Assembly (NCBI GenBank): GCA_012519875.1
Contig: JAAYPL010000046.1
Span: 1-22,953, forward strand
Length of the DNA stretch: 22,953 bases
Direction: 5' to 3'
Source: Clostridiaceae bacterium
GTDB lineage: Bacteria > Bacillota > Clostridia > Saccharofermentanales > UBA5734
Shown here one piece after another: positions 16,812-22,953 of this stretch; within the stretch, counting starts at the first letter, position 1; the number at the start of each line of letters is the position of its first letter. The notes beneath the pieces are model-generated. The model did not search any database. It was given only the letters and a program-made list of their open reading frames with translations, and was not told the origin of the DNA. The position numbers and the translations under genes were made by a program.

Positions 16812-17579
16812 ATGGTGCAATCAGTCCATGTCCGATTTTGTCGTTCATTTGCTTTGCTTCTGATTCTGCCTTTGCTTCTGCTCACGGCAGGTTGCCGCGG
16901 CCCCACACCGGCGGTCTCCGAAGTTATTGATTTGGAGACCGGCACACACCGGCAAGCAACAACGACCACCGTGCCCGAGGCCGGTACAGAAGTCCTGCCT
17001 ACAACCGATGCCGCCGGTTATGTCGGGATTGAATCTTTTGAAAAACCGTTGGCGGCTTTGGCCGGGTCGGCAGAAAAACTGGGGTTTTCAGCCACCTGTG
17101 TTTATCCGGATCAACAAAGTCGGCAACATTTTTTGGTTGTTGCGTCGGACCATGCGGCGGCCGAAAGGATGAATGGGTTTTTCTGCTGGCTTCTTGATCC
17201 GGAGGCGGTGTCGCAACAAGATCCCAGCCTGTCATTGTGCATCGACCGATTGTTTGATGAAAAATCACGGCCGGCTGCTCTGGCAAACAAATCATACAGT
17301 GATCCGCGGGTGGTTGGGCTATTGGCTCAAAGTCTGAGCCAGATGCTTGGTGTTGCAGACGTTCAGGCAATACTGGATTTTATTTTGACCGGCTACCGTG
17401 AAGATTATGCTCGCCGCCTTGCCGGCAATGCGCCTGCCTTCGGAACTCGGCGGTTTGTTTGGGGAAATATAGAGGTGACCTATGAAGACTCCATTATCAG
17501 TACCATTTGGTTTCGTGCGATCGAAAGGTCGCCCGGCAATAGCTTTGTTGACGGTTGTCCTGACTGTCATAATAGTTAA
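16812..17579 (+). CDS. Lipoprotein of unknown function
   Basis: A 255-residue predicted lipoprotein. The N-terminus has basic residues, a hydrophobic core (13-24) and a clear lipobox LTAGC with the lipidated Cys at 28. A Thr/Pro-rich tether (about 45-65) leads into an unrecognised domain with scattered cysteines (C96, C125, C143, C249, C252). The segment around 214-236 (RRFVWGNIEVTYEDSIISTIWF) looks like paired beta-strands, which argues that the reading frame is genuine to near its end. GAGGTG lies 7 nt before the ATG, inside the hairpin at 16766-16807. The last 98 nt overlap the start of the next gene in another frame, so the two are probably translationally coupled. I do not recognise the family. 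Confidence 0.72.
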   Translation: MVQSVHVRFCRSFALLLILPLLLLTAGCRGPTPAVSEVIDLETGTHRQATTTTVPEAGTEVLPTTDAAGYVGIESFEKPLAALAGSAEKLGFSATCVYPDQQSRQHFLVVASDHAAAERMNGFFCWLLDPEAVSQQDPSLSLCIDRLFDEKSRPAALANKSYSDPRVVGLLAQSLSQMLGVADVQAILDFILTGYREDYARRLAGNAPAFGTRRFVWGNIEVTYEDSIISTIWFRAIERSPGNSFVDGCPDCHNS

Positions 17580-18954
17580 CACACCGACGCTGGCAACGGT
17601 TTTTCCCGGTTCAGACGGTGTCCCAAAACCGCCATCGAATCAAGCCACATTTATTCATTGGCTTAAGTCGACGGGTTGGCCGATTCCCAGCCGCTATCGC
17701 GGCTATCCGGCTTGTTATGAGACCTGGCGTGATTATCGGCTTTTGGTCTACGGCCGACCATCTGAGGTTCGTGGCAATCGCTATGACAAAAAGAGTCAAC
17801 AGTATGCCTATCTTGGTTATTCATATGATGAACTGGTGGTGACCAATTCATTTTTCCCGGATGATTCCCGGGGTGGTGTGACCCGGTCCAATCCATGGCA
17901 ATGGAAGGAGCTGGACATGGGTCAGTCTGCCAGGATCAGCTGGGCTCGACTTAGTGATCGACAGAAGGCCTTCATCCGAGGGTCCGCATTGACCTATCGA
18001 GGTAACAGCTACGGCGGCATGACCTTCAAAGGGTTAGGTCTTACGGATCGAAACACGGTTGTGCTGGCCCAGCCATCATGGCACCAGGGTTTCGCGCTTT
18101 ATACCAACCACTATCGACCGGGAACCAGTCATGATCTCCGTTATGCTACCTTTAACGGCAGCGGCGCAGGTGATGTTGCCGTGACGGCAGATATTGAACT
18201 TCTGACCCCGCCTTCGGCAGATGGCTGCTATGTTATCGATGCCCAAGCAGACGAGGTGGTTATTCCCTATCGGATGAGCGGCCGAATTCAAAGTTACACA
18301 GGTCTGGCTTCCAATCGGGATGTTCGTTTTTGTGGTGCCGGCCATGCAGATGCCTGGGTCGTTGGGCGGGGAGATGGTCCTTGGTCGGTTGAAACGTTTC
18401 TGCGCGTTAACCGGAATCAGTTGGATGAAGACAAAACCGCAGCCATTGTCTTGGAAAGTCAGGCGTGGGTGGTCAGCCATCAGGGAGACATCAGCTTGGC
18501 TCGTACTGCAAAAACCGTCAACATCCGTGCCGAAGATCAAGACCCTCCCTTGACCGTGGATGTGGATATTGTTGGTGCCATTCGTTATTTCAATGGCCGT
18601 ACCAATTGCTTAGGTCGTATTTTACCGGCCAACCCCCTTCGTTTTCTCGGGCTGGAAAAGCTCCGGATCATCCTTCAGTTTAATCGTACGCCGGGTACCA
18701 TCATTTGCTCTTTTGGGGACATCGACCGCAGGCTGACGGGACGAGCCGGTGAGACCAAGTATGAGATCAGCCTTCTGGCGCCGTTGAGAGCGACGACCAT
18801 GGATTGGGACGGGCATCGATTGCAACCACCCGTAGCACTTCGGGTTCGTGCAACCGAATTAAATCAACCGGCAAAACAGGTTGAGGTCGTCGTGCCCGGT
18901 ATCGAAATAACCGGTACGATCTATGACATTGCCCATTTGCAGATTGGTTATTGA
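17482..18954 (+). CDS. Secreted protein of unknown function
   Basis: A 490-residue protein with a Sec signal peptide: basic stretch to residue 17, hydrophobic core about 19-34, and a likely cleavage site after A38 (TLA). The mature part is rich in Tyr, Arg and beta-strand-like segments, with no membrane anchor, LPXTG motif or repeats that I can see. A segment near residues 88-130, with QYAYLGYSYDELVVTNSFFPDD, has the look of a structured extracellular domain, but I cannot name a family. The ATG at 17482 follows GAGGTG at 17472-17477 and lies 98 nt inside the upstream lipoprotein gene; the overlap encodes the signal peptide. It ends 15 nt from the convergent DUF5305-like gene with no terminator between them. 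The two-gene arrangement suggests the lipoprotein and this protein work together outside the membrane. Confidence 0.75.
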   Translation: MKTPLSVPFGFVRSKGRPAIALLTVVLTVIIVNTPTLATVFPGSDGVPKPPSNQATFIHWLKSTGWPIPSRYRGYPACYETWRDYRLLVYGRPSEVRGNRYDKKSQQYAYLGYSYDELVVTNSFFPDDSRGGVTRSNPWQWKELDMGQSARISWARLSDRQKAFIRGSALTYRGNSYGGMTFKGLGLTDRNTVVLAQPSWHQGFALYTNHYRPGTSHDLRYATFNGSGAGDVAVTADIELLTPPSADGCYVIDAQADEVVIPYRMSGRIQSYTGLASNRDVRFCGAGHADAWVVGRGDGPWSVETFLRVNRNQLDEDKTAAIVLESQAWVVSHQGDISLARTAKTVNIRAEDQDPPLTVDVDIVGAIRYFNGRTNCLGRILPANPLRFLGLEKLRIILQFNRTPGTIICSFGDIDRRLTGRAGETKYEISLLAPLRATTMDWDGHRLQPPVALRVRATELNQPAKQVEVVVPGIEITGTIYDIAHLQIGY

Positions 18955-18969
18955 ACACATTAAGATCTG

Positions 18970-20247
18970 TTAACGCAGTGACGGATCATGACCGCCAACA
19001 TCTTTTAAATGTGCCAGAACGGTGTCCGGGCTGTCATCGGTTTCAGGAAGAAAAGGAATGCGTTCCTCTGCCGAAACAGGTTCAGCTGAGGACGGTAAAG
19101 CTGTCTCCGGAGCATCTTCTCTCAAAGCCGGACGGCCGGACCGGCTGTTGAAGGAATAACAATAATTGTTTTCGCCATACGGTAGGTAGAAGTGTGCCGT
19201 CAAAGATGCGGACGTTTGGTCAATATAGCAGAAAATAGGATATTTGAGCTTTTTGGCAGTGCGCACCATTGATTTGAAATCGGCGACGGCTACGCACCTT
19301 TCCGGTTCCCAAGCCTGGTCTTCGATGAGGATCAGTTGTCCTTTGGCCAGATGTAGCTTGCGCTTTAATTGTCGTGCCAATTGATTCTTTTTGGTCTTGG
19401 GACGGCTCCGGGTGATCAAAAGCAGCAAAATCATCAGCAGCACGGCTATACCGGCGATTATTGGATATATCGGAAGGGCAAGGCGAGCAAAAACAAGACG
19501 GAATCCCACTTGGTGCCATTGGGGCCGGAAGGAATTCAGGGGCAACGATTCGGTAATGGTAAAGCTGGGTTGGTTAAGCGGGATCGCCAGGGAGAGAATA
19601 TCTTCGAATTCAAAAGGTCCTTCCGGAAGGTCGGCTCGCACCGTTACCGGCATCAGGAGCGTCAGGGTAAAATTTGCGTGTTGCCCGATTTGATCCGACA
19701 ACTTTTTGATCAGCGGCTCATAATCCGAAAATTGGATCACAGCGGTATTGCCGACATTCAGCTCGGGGCCGGCGGATGTGCCGGTTGTTTCCGGGATCAG
19801 GTTCGTTGTTTGATCAAGCAGCAACTGATGAGAGTCATCGTTTGTATGCACTTCGATCTTGGCATCGATCCGGTAGCGCCAAGCAAGATTTGTCGCCCGA
19901 CGAATTTTGAGTTGGTGCGAGAACTCTGCGTTTACGCTGTGAGCGTATGCCGATAAGTAGGCCTGATCCATGCCTAATGTGGTCTGGCCGGTCAAGGCAT
20001 TGGGCAGAAGCGAGACTTCATAATTGATGCTGCTGTTGCGCAGTGGCCAGATCGGAACCGGTAGCGTAAAATAAACCGGAAAATATGATGCATAAGCAGC
20101 TAGCGCAACGGCGGCGATAATAAGAACCAGGATAAGGATCAGCAACCGGCGCAGATGACGATTCATTTCATGTCGGTTGCTGTGTTTTTTGTTTCGTACG
20201 CCCGGCGGCAGCAAGGAAGGCGAGGTATATTGACTGGAGTTTTTCAT
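18970..20247 (-). CDS. Two-pass membrane protein resembling DUF5305
   Basis: A 425-residue membrane protein. A basic N-terminus precedes the first membrane segment (about 36-56). An extracellular beta-rich domain follows (about 60-255, with INYEVSLLPN near its start), then the second membrane segment (258-279) and a basic cytoplasmic tail. The tail contains VADFKSMVRTAKKLKYPIFCYID and YGENNYCYSF. This layout and tail resemble DUF5305, a family of unknown function in bacteria and archaea often seen near secretion genes; I rate that as probable, not proven. The ATG at 20247 has GGAGGA at 9-nt spacing; an internal ATG at residue 28 is possible. It is transcribed convergently with the secreted protein and divergently from the YabE-like gene. 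Confidence 0.68.
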   Translation of the reverse strand: MKNSSQYTSPSLLPPGVRNKKHSNRHEMNRHLRRLLILILVLIIAAVALAAYASYFPVYFTLPVPIWPLRNSSINYEVSLLPNALTGQTTLGMDQAYLSAYAHSVNAEFSHQLKIRRATNLAWRYRIDAKIEVHTNDDSHQLLLDQTTNLIPETTGTSAGPELNVGNTAVIQFSDYEPLIKKLSDQIGQHANFTLTLLMPVTVRADLPEGPFEFEDILSLAIPLNQPSFTITESLPLNSFRPQWHQVGFRLVFARLALPIYPIIAGIAVLLMILLLLITRSRPKTKKNQLARQLKRKLHLAKGQLILIEDQAWEPERCVAVADFKSMVRTAKKLKYPIFCYIDQTSASLTAHFYLPYGENNYCYSFNSRSGRPALREDAPETALPSSAEPVSAEERIPFLPETDDSPDTVLAHLKDVGGHDPSLR

Positions 20248-20301
20248 TTGACAGATCCTCCGTCAGTGTTCCGGTTGAGTTACAAGATCGTTCCATGACG
20301 A

Positions 20302-20331
20302 ATTGTATCATATCAGCCGGACCGGTAACAA
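20302..20331 (-). promoter_or_regulatory. Promoter of the DUF5305-like gene
   Basis: On the minus strand TTGTTA (20331-20326), an 18-nt spacer and TACAAT (20307-20302), with a TG one base before the -10 box. It lies about 55 nt before the start codon. This is a good sigma-A match. Confidence 0.5.
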
Positions 20332-20514
20332 GAAAGCACAACTCACCGCATTTCTTCCGGAGTTCCGGCGGTTGATTGATGACTGATGGAAGCTCATTTG
20401 TGGGGTGTCGTTCATTTTAACAAAGGAAAATCGCTAAAATTTTGACAAATCAACCAATAAATTAAGTAAAATAATAATAAAGTTGTGCAACAAAGCAAAG
20501 CCGCGGAGGGAGAA

Positions 20515-20541
20515 GTGATCATATTCCGAAATTATGACTGA
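20515..20541 (+). other. Eight-codon reading frame with strong ribosome site
   Basis: GGAGGG (20505-20510) stands 4-5 nt before a GTG that opens an 8-codon frame (MIIFRNYD) ending at TGA. It follows a promoter-like TTGACA at 20442-20447. It could be a leader peptide or a decayed gene start; it may also be chance. Confidence 0.2.
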
Positions 20542-20604
20542 CATATAGAACTAAAATTTGTTTATTTTATCCTATTTCCCTAAAATTGGAATCACGACCA
20601 TAAT

Positions 20605-20633
20605 TTGACAGATAATGGGCAAGTTTTTATAAT
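20605..20633 (+). promoter_or_regulatory. Perfect-consensus sigma-A promoter of the yabE-like/rsmA pair
   Basis: TTGACA (20605-20610), exactly 17 nt, then TATAAT (20628-20633). Transcription should start near 20640, giving a leader of about 97 nt before the ATG at 20737. Confidence 0.85.
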
Positions 20634-20736
20634 CCCCTCATGGATATGCAATTTTGCCACCAGCACCCTTTATTTTTGTCTAAAAGCTGATTTACGCGTC
20701 ATTTTCAATAATTAATGAACAAACAGTGAGGTTTAT

Positions 20737-21954
20737 ATGATTAGAAAAGTACTCAGGCTTGTGGGCCTGACGTTGATCGTTGCGGTTGCGCTGGTCGCAG
20801 CCGTGATACCCGAATCCAGACTGGCTCTTTCAGCTGACGGAGAAAGATTTCCTGCGACCTTGACCATCCGCACCGAAGAGGGTGTGACGTCGTTTCTTTC
20901 TTACGAAAAGACGCTCCTGAAAGCAATTGATACTGCCGGCATCATCATAGGCGACAACCACCGGTTGAGCCTGCCCGAAGAAACGGTTCTTGAGCCGGGT
21001 GGTTTGTATGATGTCACCATCCGCAGCATGGATTCGGTCAGCCTGACCTGGGGTGGCTATTCCTTAGAAACGGTCGGCCTTTTCAGCTCAATGAGTGATC
21101 TTCTTGACCGCTCGGGTTTTTCTCGCCTGGAACCGGAGGGCGGAATCCTGAGCGGGGATGATTCGGCCGATGATGAGAGCTATGTTCTCAGCTATGTTGA
21201 GATAGAAAAGAAATTGATTCATCAGCCCGAGGAGATTCCTTTCAGTTCGGTGACACTTGAAGATTCCACCCTTTATGCCGGCAAAACGACGGTCAAGGTC
21301 GCCGGAAAGACCGGTATCCGGAATTTAATTTATGAGGAAACTTACGAGGATGGCATTTTCGTAAGCTCGGTGCAGATCGGCAGTGAGGTTGTCCGTGAGC
21401 CGGTCCAAGAGGTCATTCTCAAGGGAACCAAACCCAAACCAACTTATGCGCCAATTAATTACCGTACTCTGAGCAGCACGGTTCGTAACAGCCTGAACAA
21501 GATAAAAGACTATTTGAATCCCCAAGGGGGCAACAAGAGTTATCAAAATTTCAGCGATAACGGCAATGGCACCATCACGATCGATGGGCGTACTTTCCGT
21601 TATAATTCGGTCAAGAAGCGTACGCTGACGATGTACGACGGACTGGAATGCTGTCTGCAGGGCGGTTGCCATACACCGGCCATCAACCATAAAACCTTTA
21701 GCGGAGTTCCTGCCCAGCGCGGCCTGGTTGCAACTTTCGGTGTCAAGGCCAATGGTCGCTATACCGGCACGGTTCTGCCCATGGGCACGATTCTCTTCGT
21801 CGAGGGTTATGGACTGGGGGTTGTTGCCGATATCCATGGTGTATCCGGAAATCCGGATCTTGTTGACCTGTGTTTCGACCCCGGCGACTGCAGAAACGGT
21901 GTTGCGACCATCGGCAAACGGGTTCGCCGGGTCTACATTTTGAACTTTAACTGA
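20737..21954 (+). CDS. YabE-like secreted cell-wall protein (DUF348, G5, 3D domains)
   Basis: A 405-residue exported protein of the YabE/Rpf-like type, thought to act on peptidoglycan. It has a signal or anchor segment (about 8-24), DUF348-type repeats (about 40-140) and a G5 domain (about 154-231, with EEIPFSSVTLEDSTLYAGKTTVKVAGKTG near its start). A short linker leads to a C-terminal 3D domain (about 295-403), with VLPMGTILFVEGYG, VVADIHG, VDLCFD and RRVYILNF. The 3D part is divergent: five cysteines (C305, C306, C311, C379, C384) and ADIHG in place of the usual ADTGG. GTGAGG lies 5 nt before the ATG. The position 11 nt ahead of rsmA matches the yabE-rnmV-rsmA order of Bacillus subtilis, but rnmV is absent. 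A cell-wall hydrolase role is likely, not shown. Confidence 0.86.
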   Translation: MIRKVLRLVGLTLIVAVALVAAVIPESRLALSADGERFPATLTIRTEEGVTSFLSYEKTLLKAIDTAGIIIGDNHRLSLPEETVLEPGGLYDVTIRSMDSVSLTWGGYSLETVGLFSSMSDLLDRSGFSRLEPEGGILSGDDSADDESYVLSYVEIEKKLIHQPEEIPFSSVTLEDSTLYAGKTTVKVAGKTGIRNLIYEETYEDGIFVSSVQIGSEVVREPVQEVILKGTKPKPTYAPINYRTLSSTVRNSLNKIKDYLNPQGGNKSYQNFSDNGNGTITIDGRTFRYNSVKKRTLTMYDGLECCLQGGCHTPAINHKTFSGVPAQRGLVATFGVKANGRYTGTVLPMGTILFVEGYGLGVVADIHGVSGNPDLVDLCFDPGDCRNGVATIGKRVRRVYILNFN

Positions 21955-21965
21955 TTATCATCGGC

Positions 21966-22811
21966 ATGAATCGTAAGCAAACTCTGGACTTGCTCAGGAA
22001 ATACGACATTCGGCCAACGCGATCATTGGGCCAAAACTTTCTGGTTGATGAGAGCGTTGTCGTGGATATTGGTAAGCTGGCCGAACTCGGATCCGATGAT
22101 CTGGTTGTTGAGATAGGAGCAGGGGTGGGCGGTCTGACCGAGCATCTGGCCAGACGGGCCGGTGCGGTTTGTGCCTTGGAGATCGATGCCCATGTCCTGC
22201 CCGCCTTGCGTGCGGTTCTTCATGGGTTTTCCAATTGCACCATTATCCATGCGGACGCGTTGCAAGTGAATTTGACCGATTTGGTTGCTGCCTGGCCGGG
22301 TCAGGTCAAGGTGGTGGCAAATCTGCCCTATTACATTACGACGCCACTCATTAAAAAAATTCTTATTGAGCTGCCAGGGTGTTCTGCTTTGATTCTCATG
22401 TTGCAAAAAGAAGCGGCTGATCGTATTTTGGCGCCGCCCATGAGGCGGGCCTATGGTCCGGTGGCCGTGCTGACAGCTTGTTTCGGTACTGCCAGCCGAA
22501 AGCTGAAAGTACCGGCCGATGCTTTTTTCCCACGACCCAATATTGATTCGGTGATTATTCAGGTCGTTCGTGCCGATCAGCAGTTTTCAATTGCCGATTG
22601 GGAAGAGTTTCACCTTTTTCTTGAACGGTGCTTCGCGCATCGTCGCAAAACATTGGCTAACAGTCTTAAAAATGCGGGTCTTTCTGCCGATCAACTACTC
22701 AATCTGCCTGCGGCCTTGGCTAGGTTGGAGCTTGATCCGGATGTTCGCGCCGATCATCTGACACATGAGCAACTGGCGGCCTTGTATGCTCTCTTGACGA
22801 TCGAATTGTAA
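21966..22811 (+). CDS. rsmA: 16S rRNA dimethyladenosine transferase RsmA (KsgA)
   Basis: RsmA dimethylates two adjacent adenines near the 3' end of 16S rRNA (A1518 and A1519 in Escherichia coli numbering), a late step in small-subunit assembly. The 281 residues show the family motifs in order: SLGQNFLVD (20-28), the SAM-binding EIGAGVGGLT (49-58) and catalytic NLPYY (119-123). The C-terminal helical domain follows, with FAHRRKTLANSL. The length is typical. The ATG at 21966 has no obvious ribosome site and lies 11 nt after the stop of the YabE-like gene, so translation is probably coupled to it. Loss of this enzyme gives kasugamycin resistance in well-studied species. Confidence 0.95.
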   Translation: MNRKQTLDLLRKYDIRPTRSLGQNFLVDESVVVDIGKLAELGSDDLVVEIGAGVGGLTEHLARRAGAVCALEIDAHVLPALRAVLHGFSNCTIIHADALQVNLTDLVAAWPGQVKVVANLPYYITTPLIKKILIELPGCSALILMLQKEAADRILAPPMRRAYGPVAVLTACFGTASRKLKVPADAFFPRPNIDSVIIQVVRADQQFSIADWEEFHLFLERCFAHRRKTLANSLKNAGLSADQLLNLPAALARLELDPDVRADHLTHEQLAALYALLTIEL

Positions 22812-22859
22812 AAATTTTTACCATTTTGGGGGCGAAATGTAAACTGAAGTGACGCAAAA

Positions 22860-22946
22860 AGAGATGTCCCACAAAACCATCTCTAATACAATGTAAGTGA
22901 CCAAACCACACGTAAAGGAGAGAAGTTGTGGGACACGAACATTGTA
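22860..22946 (+). promoter_or_regulatory. Structured leader with hairpin and interlocking inverted repeats
   Basis: AGAGATG (22860-22866) pairs with CATCTCT (22878-22884) around an 11-nt loop. TGTCCCACAA (22865-22874), mostly loop, is an exact complement of TTGTGGGACA (22926-22935), which contains the GTG start at 22928. TACAATGT (22887-22894) is an exact complement of ACATTGTA (22939-22946). The order A-B-A'-B' is pseudoknot-like. The repeats may instead be part of an insertion-sequence end. Confidence 0.5.
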
Positions 22947-22953
22947 CAGAGAA
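22928..22953 (+). CDS. Start of an unidentified gene, possibly a transposase (truncated)
   Basis: AAAGGAG (22914-22920) stands 7 nt before GTG at 22928, which opens MGHEHCTE and runs off the window. The preceding repeats, and a faint likeness to the N-termini of IS30-type transposases, suggest an insertion sequence. Eight residues are too few to identify it. A TTG at 22926 in another frame is a poorer alternative. Confidence 0.35.

Larger units (their letters stand above)
20248..20736. other. Gene-free AT-rich divergent intergenic region
   Basis: This is the only stretch over 300 bp without a gene. It holds a promoter for the minus-strand membrane protein and a perfect promoter for the YabE-like gene. 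It also holds a weaker promoter-like TTGACA-N19-TAAAAT (20442 on) followed by a short GTG reading frame. I found no tRNA, terminator or recognisable riboswitch in it. Confidence 0.6.

Noticed and set aside
19369..19956. 195-residue plus-strand open frame opposite the DUF5305-like gene
   Set aside because: Basic, low-complexity translation with no domain; the minus-strand frame has the ribosome site, membrane segments and conserved tail.
20634..20736. Riboswitch (for example a c-di-AMP type, often found before cell-wall hydrolase genes) in the yabE-like leader
   Set aside because: The leader after the promoter is only about 97 nt, and I see none of the conserved helices or a terminator.
1..22953. 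CRISPR arrays, tRNA or rRNA genes, tandem repeats
   Set aside because: No regularly spaced direct repeats and no tRNA/rRNA-like segments were seen in the intergenic DNA.

Overview
The window (about 23 kb, moderately GC-rich coding DNA with AT-rich intergenic gaps) looks like the chromosome of a low-complexity Gram-positive anaerobe, most likely a member of the Clostridia in the broad sense. The reasons are a sortase, a YabE-type G5/3D cell-wall protein next to rsmA, the ACT + PFL (UPF0237/UPF0210) gene pair, the large single-chain PurL, strong AGGAGG-type ribosome sites with some GTG/TTG starts, and near-consensus sigma-A promoters. Family names were assigned by eye from motifs; no database search was possible.

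Layout. 1-746 (minus): sortase, cut by the window edge. 930-3428 (plus): a 2Fe-2S/ASKHA corrinoid-protein activator followed 3 bp later by 5-formyltetrahydrofolate cyclo-ligase, a small one-carbon pair. 3599-7028 (plus): ACT-domain regulator, PFL/DUF711 protein and a large TPR protein, tightly packed. 7063-9745 (minus): argG-argH, with a good promoter and a palindromic ARG-box-like operator in front. 10031-16721 (plus): class IV aminotransferase, htpG, and a 1256-residue PurL whose glutaminase nucleophile is encoded as Ser instead of Cys. 16812-18954 (plus): a lipoprotein and a secreted protein of unknown function whose genes overlap by 98 bp, headed by a hairpin that buries the ribosome site. 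18970-20247 (minus): two-pass membrane protein resembling DUF5305. 20248-20736: the only gene-free stretch over 300 bp, carrying promoters in both directions. 20737-22811 (plus): YabE-like protein and rsmA. 22812-22953: a highly structured leader and the first codons of another gene, possibly an insertion-sequence transposase.

Most of the window is housekeeping (arginine, purine and folate metabolism, chaperone, rRNA methylation) with surface-protein genes (sortase, lipoprotein/secreted pair, DUF5305-like, YabE) mixed in. The points most worth a second look are the Cys-to-Ser change in PurL, the uncharacterised overlapping lipoprotein/secreted pair with its hairpin leader, the structured leader at the right edge, and the arginine operator region. 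I see no CRISPR array, tRNA, rRNA or complete mobile element, and no clear new defence or biosynthetic system.
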